From: Paenibacillus koleovorans NBRC 103111
GTDB lineage: Bacteria > Bacillota > Bacilli > Paenibacillales > NBRC-103111
Assembly (NCBI RefSeq): GCF_004000845.1
Contig: NZ_BIMA01000002.1
Span: forward strand, 62,001-126,000
Length of the DNA: 64,000 bases
Reading direction: 5' to 3'
The notes below the pieces were generated by a model that was not told where the DNA came from, did not search any database, and worked only from the letters and a program-made list of their open reading frames with translations. Below, piece by piece: positions 1-8,520 of this stretch; within the stretch, counting starts at the first letter, position 1; each line of letters starts with the position of its first letter. The translations under genes and the position numbers were made by a program.

Positions 1-1
1 C

Positions 2-334
2 GGCACATTCCGAATCGTACAAGCGGAAGGACGCTCCATCGGCGTGTACAACGTGAAGGGCGAATACTACGCCGTTCACAATTACTGCCCGCATCAAGGC
101 GCGGAATTATGCAAAGGGCCGATCTGCGGCACAACGCTGGAATCGCAGGTGCATGAGTACATTTACGGACGCGACCAGGAAATACTGCGCTGTCCGTGGC
201 ATGGCTGGGAGTTCGATTTGAAAACCGGCAAGTCGCTGTTCAGCGGCAAGGTCCGGGTGCGCACATACCCGGTCGTAGTGGTGCAAGGAACAATCAGTCT
301 GGTCATCGGCGCGAAGGAGGCGACTCACTCATGA
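2..334 (+). CDS. Rieske [2Fe-2S] domain protein (5' truncated)
   Basis: The gene enters from outside the window, so its true start is missing; the reading frame is open from base 2. Both Rieske cluster motifs are visible: CPH in NYCPHQG and CPWH in CPWHGWEF, which supply the two Cys and two His ligands of a [2Fe-2S] centre. The size fits a stand-alone Rieske ferredoxin of about 110 residues or the end of a larger oxygenase. The stop overlaps the start of the next gene in ATGA, so the pair is translationally coupled. Such ferredoxins feed electrons to oxygenases, but the partner is not visible here and the exact role is inferred. Confidence 0.85.
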   Translation, partial: GTFRIVQAEGRSIGVYNVKGEYYAVHNYCPHQGAELCKGPICGTTLESQVHEYIYGRDQEILRCPWHGWEFDLKTGKSLFSGKVRVRTYPVVVVQGTISLVIGAKEATHS

Positions 335-1407
335 AACCCCAAACGACGGAACGATTGCCGATTATCGACTGCGACGTCCATAACCAAACTCGCAGCGGAT
401 ACGATCTGATCCCCTACCTGGATGAGCCGTGGCGCAGCTACGCGCTCCGCTCCGGCATCCCGAACGCCGGGCTGCCTTATTCAAGCCCGATCGGGAACAA
501 GCGGAAGGATGCCGATCCGCCCAGCGGTTTGCCCGTCGGGTCAGACCCCGAGTACATGCTGCAGCATTTCCTGGAGCCGTTCAACGTCGAATATGCCATG
601 CTGTGCTCCGACACGATCATTTCCAGCTCCGCCTTTGCCGATATCGATTATGTTGCGGCGATCTGCCGCGCGTACAATGACTACCTGCTCGCGGAATGGA
701 TCCCCAAGAGCCCGCGATTCAAGGGCTACATGTGCATCCCGAGCCAGCACCCCGAGGAAGCGGTCCGCGAGATCGACCGGATCGGGCCGCATCCGGACAT
801 CGTCGCCGTCTGCGTGTCGGGCGGGTCGCAGATGCCGTACGGGCATCGGTACTACCATCCGATTTATGAAGCGTGCGCGCGTCATGGCCTGCCGTTCCTG
901 CTCCATCCGGGCAGCGAGGGCTCCGGCATTTACAGCGCGCCGACCGCCGCCGGTTACGTCTCGAACTACCTGCAATGGCACACCTGCCTGCCGCAGACGT
1001 TTATGGCCCACCTCGTCAGCTTCGTGTGCGAGGGCGTATTCGAGAAATACCCCGACTTCAAAGTCATCCTTTGCGAGGGAGGCGTCTCTTGGCTTCCTCC
1101 GCTGCTGTGGCGGCTGGACAAAAACTTCAAGGCGCTGCGGGCTACCGCACCTTGGCTGAAGCGGCTGCCCAGCGAATATGCCCGGGACCATGTCTATTTC
1201 ACGACGCAGCCGATCGAGGAGCCGGATAACCCGAAGCACCTCGAGGCGATGTTCGAAATGTTCGATGCAGAGCACATGCTGCTGTTCTCGAGCGACTACC
1301 CGCACTGGGACTTCGACGATCCGACGAAAATCCTGTCGCGCCTGCCGATCGAGAAGAAACGGCGAATCTTCAGCGAGAACGCGCGCCAGTTGTTTGGGCT
1401 GCCGTAA
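331..1407 (+). CDS. Amidohydrolase family 2 protein (ACMSD-like, COG2159)
   Basis: A 358-residue TIM-barrel amidohydrolase. The N-terminal IIDCDVH gives the D-x-H metal-binding pair, HPG near the middle fits the third His ligand, and FSSDYPHWD near the C-terminus gives the conserved Asp. The ATG at 331 was chosen because GAAGGAGG lies just upstream and it overlaps the Rieske stop codon; a longer in-frame opening from 196 would run inside the Rieske gene. Members of the family catalyse metal-dependent decarboxylation or hydrolysis of aromatic or cyclic acids. Pairing with a Rieske protein suggests degradation of an aromatic or terpenoid-like compound, which is inference. Confidence 0.85.
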   Translation: MKPQTTERLPIIDCDVHNQTRSGYDLIPYLDEPWRSYALRSGIPNAGLPYSSPIGNKRKDADPPSGLPVGSDPEYMLQHFLEPFNVEYAMLCSDTIISSSAFADIDYVAAICRAYNDYLLAEWIPKSPRFKGYMCIPSQHPEEAVREIDRIGPHPDIVAVCVSGGSQMPYGHRYYHPIYEACARHGLPFLLHPGSEGSGIYSAPTAAGYVSNYLQWHTCLPQTFMAHLVSFVCEGVFEKYPDFKVILCEGGVSWLPPLLWRLDKNFKALRATAPWLKRLPSEYARDHVYFTTQPIEEPDNPKHLEAMFEMFDAEHMLLFSSDYPHWDFDDPTKILSRLPIEKKRRIFSENARQLFGLP

Positions 1408-1583
1408 GAGAGCGACCGGGTTCCACCTAGGCGCGCCTGCAAACCTCCAGGTTCCAGCTCGTACCATGCCATAGGTCCAGTAGCGAAACGATGGCAAATA
1501 CGGTACGATAAAGGAAGAAGAACCGCATGGACCGATTTCATTCGATCAATCCTTGCTGACAATCGGGAGGTATCGCAGTCAAA

Positions 1584-2228
1584 ATGACCTATTCCCTTCG
1601 CGAAGAGATCGCCAACGCCATCAGCCACGGCATCGGAGCTGTGCTGAGCATCGCCGCGCTCGTGTTGCTTATCGTCTATTCCAGCTTGTTCGGAACCGCC
1701 TGGCATATCGTCAGCTTTACAATTTTCGGCGTGACGATGGTGCTGCTGTATACGTTCTCGACGTTGCTCCATAGCTTCCCGCAGCATCGGAGGGTGAAGA
1801 AAGTATTCGAGATTCTCGACCATTCCGCCATCTACCTGCTGATAGCCGGCACGTATACGCCTTTTCTGCTCGTTGCACTGCGGGGACCGCTTGGTTGGAC
1901 ACTTTTCGGCATCGTCTGGGGGTTAGCCGTCTTCGGCATCGCCTTCAAAGCGTTTTTCGTCGACCGGTTCACCGTCCTCTCCACCCTATTCTATATCGCC
2001 ATGGGCTGGCTCATTATCATCGCCATCAAACCATTGTACGAGAGCATCCCGTTCGGCGGCCTGTTCTGGCTGATGCTAGGTGGAGTTCTCTATACGGTGG
2101 GAACGGTGTTCTACATTTGGCGCCGCATCCCCTACCATCATGCGATTTGGCATACGTTCGTCATAGGCGGCACCAGCTGCCACTTTTTCGCCGTCCTCCT
2201 CTATCTATTGCCTGTCAGCAACGTTTGA
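1584..2228 (+). CDS. trhA: Hemolysin III / TrhA family membrane protein
   Basis: A 214-residue protein with seven predicted membrane helices. It carries the family landmarks: an N-terminal EEIANAISHG segment, STLLHS after the second helix, LDHSAIYLLIAGTYTP, and a C-terminal HAIWHTFV...CHFF. The conserved Ser, His and Asp residues are the proposed metal site of the PAQR/hemolysin III superfamily. Length matches Bacillus YplQ. A GGGAGGT motif lies 12 bases before the ATG. In bacteria the family influences membrane energetics and lipid homeostasis; despite the name it need not be a haemolysin. It appears to be transcribed alone. Confidence 0.9.
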   Translation: MTYSLREEIANAISHGIGAVLSIAALVLLIVYSSLFGTAWHIVSFTIFGVTMVLLYTFSTLLHSFPQHRRVKKVFEILDHSAIYLLIAGTYTPFLLVALRGPLGWTLFGIVWGLAVFGIAFKAFFVDRFTVLSTLFYIAMGWLIIIAIKPLYESIPFGGLFWLMLGGVLYTVGTVFYIWRRIPYHHAIWHTFVIGGTSCHFFAVLLYLLPVSNV

Positions 2229-2414
2229 CCTTCTAGAAAGAAATCGGACCTGTCGGCCTCGAAAGAGCGCAGCAGGTTTTTTTCGTTATAGTAAAATAAT
2301 CCATCCCAAACATTCGTTCCTGTGCTATAGTAGATCATATTCTATCGAATGGATCGGATTTTTCCACATTGCATGCTCGTTTCACTCTCGCTCAGGAAGG
2401 TTGGTTCTGCGCCG

Positions 2415-3206
2415 ATGGCCGTTTTTTTCGAATTTGTCCGCAAGTCGTTCCAGCAGCGTTTCGTGTACCGGATGAACTCCTATGTGGCGATTATCAGCAC
2501 TTGGCTCGGGTTGTTCATTATGATCAGCGTATGGCAGGCCTTGTTCAGAGGCAAAGAAGCCGTAAACGGAGTTACGTTCGAAGACATATTGAATCTGGTC
2601 GTCATCAACACGGTTGTCGGGTCGCTGCTTCGTTCTCGTATGGGACAAAAAATCGGTGAACGCGTCGCTGACGGTACGATCAGCATCGATCTAATTCGTC
2701 CTTATTCATTCAAAAGCTATTATGTGGCGGACTCGCTCGGGGACAATTTGTTCGGCTTCCTGTTCAGCACGATTCCCGCTACAGCTTTGGCTGTCGTCAT
2801 TTGGGGCTTTCGCCTGCCCGACGATCCGGCGCGGATCGGTTTGTTCCTGCTTAGCCTGCTCGGCGGCCTGCTCCTTATGTTCCAGATCAACTACATGTTC
2901 GGGCTGATCGCCATTTGGCTCAAGACGTCCTGGATCGTCAATGCGGTAACTGACGCCGCTTTCGATCTGTTCGCCGGCATCTTCGTGCCGCTCTGGTTTT
3001 ATCCGCAATGGCTGTATGCGATCGCTCAATGTTTGCCGTTCCACTTGGTTACGTTTCGTCCGATCTCGATCTTTCTCGGCAAAACGACGATCGCCGGCGC
3101 TTGGCTGATCATCGGCGCGCAGGCGGTGTGGATGCTCGTCCTGCTCGTCATCGAACGTTGGATGTGGCGCCGGGCGCAAGTCAAATTCGACGTATTCGGA
3201 GGCTGA
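2415..3206 (+). CDS. ABC-2 family exporter permease (COG4587-like)
   Basis: A 263-residue membrane protein with about six helices, first of a three-gene exporter. The start was placed at ATG 2415 (MAVFFEFVRKSFQQRF) because this family begins with a short amphipathic segment before the first helix; the frame is open upstream from 2349 but that extension looks non-coding. Conserved family features include GQKIGERVADGTISIDLIRP after the second helix. It is followed after 6 bases by a second, different permease and then an ATPase, the arrangement of ABC-2 type exporters of unknown or viologen-like substrates. Confidence 0.85.
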   Translation: MAVFFEFVRKSFQQRFVYRMNSYVAIISTWLGLFIMISVWQALFRGKEAVNGVTFEDILNLVVINTVVGSLLRSRMGQKIGERVADGTISIDLIRPYSFKSYYVADSLGDNLFGFLFSTIPATALAVVIWGFRLPDDPARIGLFLLSLLGGLLLMFQINYMFGLIAIWLKTSWIVNAVTDAAFDLFAGIFVPLWFYPQWLYAIAQCLPFHLVTFRPISIFLGKTTIAGAWLIIGAQAVWMLVLLVIERWMWRRAQVKFDVFGG

Positions 3207-3212
3207 CCAACG

Positions 3213-4013
3213 ATGAGCTATTTTCCACTGTATTGGGCGTTCGTCCGAATCAAGCTGAAAAGCATGACCGAATATCGCAGCTCCTTCCTGCTCGTCACGG
3301 TGTCCAAGACGATCATGATCGGCGCCGAGCTTGCGCTTGTATGGCTGCTCGTTTATCGGTTCCAGACGATCGCGGGCTGGAGCACCTACGAGATCATGCT
3401 GCTTTTCGGCCTGAATATGGCTTCTTACGCGCTGGCGGGTTTCTTTTTCTATCATCCATTCGTTTATTTGCCGAGGCGTATTCAAACAGGCGAGTTCGAC
3501 GAAATATTGACGAAGCCTCTTAATCCATTCTTGTACTTGCTCAGCCGAGAATTTAGCACCGGGTATTTCAGCAATTTGACCGTCGCGTTCGTTGCGGTGA
3601 CGATTGCCTTCGTGAAGCTCGGAGTATCGCTCGGTCCGCTCGACCTGCTGTTTCTCGTTTTGGTGTTGATCGGCGGGGCTCTCATTCAAGCGTCGGCATT
3701 CGTGTATACGGCCGTTCCCGCCTTCTGGGTCATTCAGAGCGGGAACCTGAGTCGGCTTATGTTCGATTTCAAAGGTTTCGTCCGTTACCCGCTGACCGCT
3801 TACAACGGTGTTATCCAAGTGCTGCTAACGCTGATCATTCCGTTCGCCTTCATCAACTTTTATCCGGCTCAATATTTTCTCGGCAAAGACGACTTCCTCA
3901 TGTTTCACCCGTTCTTTCAATATTTGACACCGCTTGTCGGCCTGGCGATGTTCGCGCTCGCCTATTGGTTCTGGACCGTCGGCATCCGACATTATCGCAG
4001 CACAGGCTCATAA
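3213..4013 (+). CDS. ABC-2 family exporter permease (COG3694-like)
   Basis: A 266-residue protein with six predicted helices, partner of the preceding permease. The cytoplasmic segment RRIQTGEFDEILTKPLNPF parallels the RP-containing loop of the first subunit and is typical of this family. The gene lies 6 bases after the first permease and 17 bases before the ATPase, with an AAGGAGG site at its 3' end that serves the next gene. The two permeases probably form a heterodimer in the cytoplasmic membrane. The exported substrate cannot be deduced. Confidence 0.85.
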   Translation: MSYFPLYWAFVRIKLKSMTEYRSSFLLVTVSKTIMIGAELALVWLLVYRFQTIAGWSTYEIMLLFGLNMASYALAGFFFYHPFVYLPRRIQTGEFDEILTKPLNPFLYLLSREFSTGYFSNLTVAFVAVTIAFVKLGVSLGPLDLLFLVLVLIGGALIQASAFVYTAVPAFWVIQSGNLSRLMFDFKGFVRYPLTAYNGVIQVLLTLIIPFAFINFYPAQYFLGKDDFLMFHPFFQYLTPLVGLAMFALAYWFWTVGIRHYRSTGS

Positions 4014-4030
4014 GGAGGCGGTTACAAGTT

Positions 4031-5008
4031 ATGGCGCTTATTGAAGTAAGCCATCTGACCAAGCAATTTCAAATTTTCAAACGCGAGCCGGGCTTCTGGA
4101 ACACGCTCCGCTCCTTCGTCAGCCGAGAATACGAGACGAAAACCGCGGTCGCCGGCATCTCCTTTTCGATTGAGGCCGGCGAGCTAGTCGGCTACATCGG
4201 CCCCAACGGAGCGGGCAAGTCGACCACGATCAAGACGCTGTCAGGCATTCTAACGCCAACCTACGGATCTGTCGTTGTGGATGGCCGGGTACCGCACGAG
4301 AACCGCCGCGAGAACGCCAAGCAGATCGGCGTCGTCTTCGGCCAGCGCTCGCAGCTGTATTGGGATTTGCCGATGCTCGACACATTCGACCTGTACCGCA
4401 AAATGTTCAAGATTGAGTCGGCTACCTTCAAGCGCAACGTCGACTTTTTCATCGAGCTTCTTGAGATGCAGGAGTTTCTATCGCGTCCAGTCCGTCAGCT
4501 CAGCCTAGGGCAAAAAATGCGCGCCGAGCTAGCCGTTGCCTTACTGCACGATCCGAAGATCGTCTATCTGGACGAGCCTACGATCGGGCTGGACGTGCTG
4601 GCCAAAAGCCGCATTCGAACGTTCATCCGCGAGGTGAACAAGGAAAAAGGCACGACGGTCATCCTGACCACGCACGATATGGACGATATCGAACAAATTT
4701 GCAGCCGGTTGATCATGATCGATCGCGGGACCGTCATCTATGACGGGGCTTTGAGTCGATTCAAATCGGAGTATAGCCCGGGACACTTGCTGTCCGTGGA
4801 ATTCGTCGAGGAGCGGGTGCAGCTGGAGGAGCCGCGCCTTCAGATCATCCATGAGGAAGGGCCGCGCAAACAAATTTTGTTCCGGCACGACGAAATCTCG
4901 GTCGCCGACGCCATCTCCTACGTGACCCGCCACTTCAACATTCTGGACCTGCAGCTGAAGGAGCCGAAGATTGAGGATATTTTGAAGGATATTTATAGTC
5001 GGAAGTAA
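4031..5008 (+). CDS. ABC transporter ATP-binding protein (COG4586-like)
   Basis: A 325-residue ATPase. Walker A is GPNGAGKST at residues 57-65, the signature is LSLGQ at 157-161, and Walker B is IVYLDEP at 177-183, followed by the D-loop and the switch His in TTHD. The start ATG 4031 sits 12 bases behind AAGGAGG; the frame is open from 3965 but that part overlaps the permease. The C-terminal 80 residues form the small accessory domain usual in NatA-like exporters. It energises the two upstream permeases and ends just before a strong terminator. Confidence 0.92.
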   Translation: MALIEVSHLTKQFQIFKREPGFWNTLRSFVSREYETKTAVAGISFSIEAGELVGYIGPNGAGKSTTIKTLSGILTPTYGSVVVDGRVPHENRRENAKQIGVVFGQRSQLYWDLPMLDTFDLYRKMFKIESATFKRNVDFFIELLEMQEFLSRPVRQLSLGQKMRAELAVALLHDPKIVYLDEPTIGLDVLAKSRIRTFIREVNKEKGTTVILTTHDMDDIEQICSRLIMIDRGTVIYDGALSRFKSEYSPGHLLSVEFVEERVQLEEPRLQIIHEEGPRKQILFRHDEISVADAISYVTRHFNILDLQLKEPKIEDILKDIYSRK

Positions 5009-5037
5009 TTGATTCTATAATCATGGTTGTCTTATCG

Positions 5038-5071
5038 GTGCACGATATTCGCCGTATCGTGCGCTTTTTTT
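5038..5071 (+). terminator. Rho-independent terminator of the ABC exporter operon
   Basis: An 8-bp perfect stem (GCACGATA pairing with TATCGTGC, loop TTCGCCG) is followed two bases later by seven Ts. It lies 30 bases after the ATPase stop codon. Confidence 0.85.
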
Positions 5072-5147
5072 GTGTAAACAAAAATCGAACCTTTTCTCGC
5101 ACTCGACAGTTTATAGATCAGATAGAACCGGGAGGTGACCCAACCTA

Positions 5148-5699
5148 GTGACCGATCGCGAACTGTTTGAAGCTTATCGCTTGGATGTATACCGGCTTTG
5201 TTTGTCTCTGCTCGCGAACCGTTCCGATGCCGAGGATGCGTGCCAAGACACGTTTGTCAAAGCGCTGCGCCACAATCGTGAACAGATCGATTATTTGAAG
5301 CCGTGGCTGCTGCGCATCGCCATCCACACATGCCGCGATCTCCTCCGAAGACGATGGAAGGAGCAATGGCTGGCCAAGCTGGAGCGTCCTTCTGCCAATG
5401 CTGATCTGCCATCCGACAAGCTGGCCGAAGCCAAAGAAAACATCGACGAACTAGCCGCACTGCTTAATCAACTGCCGGATCGACTGCGCGCCGTGATCAT
5501 TCTCAAGTACATCAATGAGATGAAAATTCAGGAGATTTCCGAAATTCTCAGGATTCCTGAAGGAACGGTTAAATCCAGATTGAACAGCGGATTGAAGCGA
5601 TTGTCGAAACGTATGCTGCTGCAACAACATCTCAACCAACTCCAAGGAGGGGAACGCCTTGAACGAAGCCATAGAACGAAGCATTCTCCGGAATGCTGA
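5148..5699 (+). CDS. ECF-type RNA polymerase sigma factor
   Basis: A 183-residue sigma-70 family protein with region 2 at about residues 5-70 (LFEAYRLDVYRLC, DAEDACQDTFVKALR) and region 4 at about 105-160, whose helix-turn-helix contains IQEISEILRIPEGTVKSRLNSG. It starts at GTG 5148, ten bases after GGGAGGTGA. Its 3' end overlaps the next gene, a DUF4179 anti-sigma factor, by 41 bases, the usual coupling of an ECF sigma and its regulator. The signal is unknown. An AACCTTTT element at 5088-5095 resembles an ECF -35 box and may mean self-regulation, but no well-spaced -10 was found. Confidence 0.92.
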   Translation: MTDRELFEAYRLDVYRLCLSLLANRSDAEDACQDTFVKALRHNREQIDYLKPWLLRIAIHTCRDLLRRRWKEQWLAKLERPSANADLPSDKLAEAKENIDELAALLNQLPDRLRAVIILKYINEMKIQEISEILRIPEGTVKSRLNSGLKRLSKRMLLQQHLNQLQGGERLERSHRTKHSPEC

Positions 5700-7296
5700 G
5701 CGGCAATTGGACCCAATTCCTGATTTTGACAGCATGTGGGCTCGAATACAAGATCGGTTGCTGCTCCCAGTAGCCGGAGACAAACGCATCAGTAAAAAGC
5801 CGTATCTCATTGCGGCAACCGCCGCTTCCCTGCTCCTCTCCGTTCCGGCGATGGCCAGCCCGCAGCTGTGGGATTGGATGAAACAGATGCAAAGATCCGG
5901 CATAACTGCTGCATGGGACGCTGGATACGGGCAGTCTGTCGAACGCAAGGCGGAAGCGAACGGAGTTACGCTCACTGTCCACCAGGCACTGGCGGACAGC
6001 AACCGGATTGCCTTGACATTCAGCTTGCTTACTGAAGCGGTGAAATCGGAAAGTGGTATCCGAACGGCGATGTTCGATCGTTTATCTTTGACAGACGAGA
6101 ACGAACAACTGCTAGCCACTGGCGCAGGTGCCACTTGGGATGAGCACGACCGGCGATTGAAAGGCTATGTGGAAGGAAATCGTCTTCCGGAGGGGGAACG
6201 GAGCCAGCTGACATTGACTGCGGAAAACTTGATTTTGCTTCGTGAAGCGCTCAAACCACTTCCCTTGAACGCTAGAACGGATTCCGGCGCTCCACTAATC
6301 GCGACGGATCTGTCGCAAGAACTGCGGTCTCTCAAGGTTGAATCCATGCATCAGGAACAAAATCGTTTGACTGTGGAATATACCGTCTCGATGACGGATA
6401 GCAAATGGAGCTCGTTGAATCCATCGCTTCGTCTCATCTCGTCGGGGCAGCCGATTGCCGCCAGTTTTGCGAATGTCCTGCCATCCGATAATCCGCTTGA
6501 GCTGAAGAGGAAAGATATTTTCCTGCTGGACGACCCTCGGGTCCAAGATGCGGATTTCGCGTTGCAATATCTCGAGCCTGTGCGATCGTACATCGGGCAA
6601 TGGAACATTCCGTTCGAACTGAATATGAAGCAAGCGAACCAAACTTCGATTACTCGCCAGCTACAAGGAGATATTCCCGTAGCAGGCGGCATGCACCAAC
6701 TGGACAAGCTGGTAGTCAGCCCTTCCCAGATTCGGGTCACAACGAAAGCATACCCCTTTGACCCTCAGTGGAAAGAGTTGATCACCTACCGGAAGCTAGG
6801 GCTGCGGGTTGGAGAGGAGACGATTACAGGCAGCCTGTTCGGCGAGTCGGCCGGGGTCAGCTTCCGATTTGAGACGCATCCGGACGGCGAAATCTCCAAG
6901 AAGCCGATGCACTTGATCATGAGCGATGCCTCGATTCAGAAACGAGCTGGAAGTCAGTATCAAGTAACCCTGATCCAGCCTCAAGCAGCACGCAAAACCG
7001 TCTCCGCGAAGCTTGATCGTTTTACTATCAACTATACGTACTACAAGCAGGGCAGCGATTTGGTTGTGGAGACTTCAAGCGACGATCCGGCTTTTGGCGG
7101 TATTGTTCGGTTGTTCCTGCCTCAGGATGGACGGGACTTGCTCGCCGACGAGAAGTTCTCCGGCGATCCTTTCCACAGAACGAACGGCACACGTACGGAA
7201 ATATTCCGCAAAATCAAAGATGGCGACGTTGTGCTGTATCCCTTCACTTACGTAGTTCTCGAGCCGGAACGGAAGCAAGTGATTCCTCTCCAGTAA
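5659..7296 (+). CDS. DUF4179 domain anti-sigma factor, membrane-anchored
   Basis: A 545-residue protein with a short cytoplasmic N-terminus (about 50 residues, the likely sigma-binding part), one membrane helix (YLIAATAASLLLSVPAMAS) and a long extracytoplasmic region with the DUF4179 domain followed by beta-rich sequence. The start is TTG 5659: AAGGAGG ends 8 bases upstream and no other start is as well placed. The overlap with the sigma gene should hold the two proteins in fixed ratio. The large outer domain may sense the stress signal, which is inference. It is an intact, full-length member with no break. Confidence 0.85.
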   Translation: MNEAIERSILRNAERQLDPIPDFDSMWARIQDRLLLPVAGDKRISKKPYLIAATAASLLLSVPAMASPQLWDWMKQMQRSGITAAWDAGYGQSVERKAEANGVTLTVHQALADSNRIALTFSLLTEAVKSESGIRTAMFDRLSLTDENEQLLATGAGATWDEHDRRLKGYVEGNRLPEGERSQLTLTAENLILLREALKPLPLNARTDSGAPLIATDLSQELRSLKVESMHQEQNRLTVEYTVSMTDSKWSSLNPSLRLISSGQPIAASFANVLPSDNPLELKRKDIFLLDDPRVQDADFALQYLEPVRSYIGQWNIPFELNMKQANQTSITRQLQGDIPVAGGMHQLDKLVVSPSQIRVTTKAYPFDPQWKELITYRKLGLRVGEETITGSLFGESAGVSFRFETHPDGEISKKPMHLIMSDASIQKRAGSQYQVTLIQPQAARKTVSAKLDRFTINYTYYKQGSDLVVETSSDDPAFGGIVRLFLPQDGRDLLADEKFSGDPFHRTNGTRTEIFRKIKDGDVVLYPFTYVVLEPERKQVIPLQ

Positions 7297-7416
7297 TAGT
7301 AACGTTATGAAATCCACTAGCGTTGCATCAATGTTGAAGCAAAAAAGATAGTTTCAATAATTAACTACGTAACATACACAATTTTCAGGTCATTCGTCAA
7401 TGCTTTTCTTATATTT
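7297..7416. other. AT-rich intergenic stretch, no gene recognised
   Basis: About 120 bases between the anti-sigma gene and the hairpin array. No reading frame with a ribosome site, no promoter and no clear terminator was seen. It is part of the decayed patch that runs on to about 8.9 kb. Confidence 0.5.
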
Positions 7417-7510
7417 CGGACGAACAGTTCCGTCTTCCCTTCTGGGACTACCGAAAACAGAAGGTCACGGCCTTAAACTACCACCTGCTCAAAGCAGGTG
7501 GTAGTTTAAG
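7417..7510 (+). repeat. Array of hairpins resembling an IS200/IS605 right end or omega-RNA, without a TnpB gene
   Basis: Three dyads follow one another: CGGA/TCCG (7417-7420 with 7429-7432), CCTTCT/AGAAGG (7438-7443 with 7459-7464), and an 18-bp perfect palindrome (7472-7489 with 7493-7510) with a 3-base loop CAA. The last is not followed by a T-run, so it is not a normal terminator. Stacked hairpins ending in a long perfect palindrome are what one expects at the right end of TnpB-type IS200/IS605 elements, where the guide RNA is encoded. No tnpB or tnpA frame remains upstream. The family assignment is inference from form and recollection. Confidence 0.45.
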
Positions 7511-7752
7511 TGGATATATATATCTTTCTCGCCTTAATCGCGTACGCTATCGTCCAACTCATTCAGTACGAGACGAAAACCAAGTTGAGTTTATGGCATG
7601 TCCTCCAAGTGCTCAGAAGCTGCTGGTACAAAGAATGGAGCATTGTCGAAACGGAGCTTCACCCAACCCCTACACGAACTTCGAGTGGGCGACAGCGAGT
7701 AGAAGGTGCTGAGAAACCACCGCCGCAAATCTCCAGCGTCCCAATCAGGTGA
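7510..7752 (+). pseudogene. C-terminal fragment of an IS4-type DDE transposase
   Basis: An 80-codon frame whose residues 2-36 (ending TKTKLSLWHVLQVLR) and the Arg-rich tail (RTSSGRQRVEGAEKPP) look like the extreme C-terminus of an IS4-family transposase, after its catalytic Glu. There is no ribosome site, and the codon just before its first GTG is a TAA lying inside the 18-bp palindrome, so the similarity starts exactly where the hairpin array ends. That suggests another element inserted in, or recombined with, a transposase gene. The family call rests on recognition, not a search. Confidence 0.45.
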
Positions 7753-7753
7753 A

Positions 7754-8386
7754 TTATATATATAGGGGGAGTATCTTGTGCAGTTTTATCCATTCGTCAG
7801 CATACCTCGGGTCCGGGATTATAGCCACGATGTAATAAAGGATAGGGATGATACAGAGAAGCACAATGGTTCTAACATTCCTAGCCTGAAACTGCACTAT
7901 AGCGACCTTTACCAAAATAAAGAGACATCCCACCGACGCCAAGCCCTTTAGAAGCAACCAAAACAGATCCATCCACAAATAAGTTACCCCAAGAAAGTAT
8001 TCGTTCCAGTAAGTCACTGTGTTTACAATTTCAATAAATACCGCTGCAAAATACACGGGTAACCCGGCATACAACATTCCGGTGCGCGCCTGCCTGTAGG
8101 TTGCTTTTCCTCCTGCCAGTTTCACGCCGATCCAGAATAAAGCGCCCTTCAAGTAGTAGCCGATCCCCCCGACAACTAACCCAACAAGCAACAAGAAACT
8201 CCAGAGCATTCCCCATTCCCTGAAGCTGTCCGAGTACCCCTCTAGCCTAAAATAGGTTGACTCCACAACATAGATGCCTAGCGATATTCCGGAAAGCCAT
8301 ATCAACAAAAATTTGGGCGGATGTTGCTCCCCTGTAATTCCAGCCATTATCCAGTCCATCGTCCACCTATACCTTAAAGCTACCAC
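7754..8386 (-). CDS. Yip1-like integral membrane protein
   Basis: A 210-residue hydrophobic protein with five or six membrane helices. The loop GGKATYRQARTGMLYAGLP matches the Yip1 family pattern of a GGK.S/T-aromatic segment followed by Y(A)xxP. The start GTG 8386 was chosen because GGAGGAG sits 6 bases upstream; a TTG at 8401 would place the ribosome site inside the gene. Yip1-type proteins in Firmicutes are of unknown function. It lies alone between a transposase remnant and a thioredoxin fragment. Confidence 0.65.
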   Translation of the reverse strand: MVALRYRWTMDWIMAGITGEQHPPKFLLIWLSGISLGIYVVESTYFRLEGYSDSFREWGMLWSFLLLVGLVVGGIGYYLKGALFWIGVKLAGGKATYRQARTGMLYAGLPVYFAAVFIEIVNTVTYWNEYFLGVTYLWMDLFWLLLKGLASVGCLFILVKVAIVQFQARNVRTIVLLCIIPILYYIVAIIPDPRYADEWIKLHKILPLYI

Positions 8387-8520
8387 CCCGTTCTCCTCCA
8401 ATACGCTCTTATATTTCTACTAGTATACCTTACACTAGAAATTTCAGGTATTTTTTTGGCCAGTCCCCTATCCTCACTCCACCTTTACACAGCCCCAACA
8501 CAACGTCCCAAACCGCTTAA

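Noticed and set aside
2229-2290. Terminator after the hemolysin III-like gene
   Set aside because: A 5-bp ACCTG/CAGGT pairing precedes seven Ts at 2276-2282, but the stem is short with a 20-base loop, so it was not listed as a feature.
5087-5115. ECF-type promoter upstream of the sigma gene
   Set aside because: GAACCTTTT resembles an ECF -35 box, but the nearest CGAC is only about 12 bases downstream, too close for a normal promoter.
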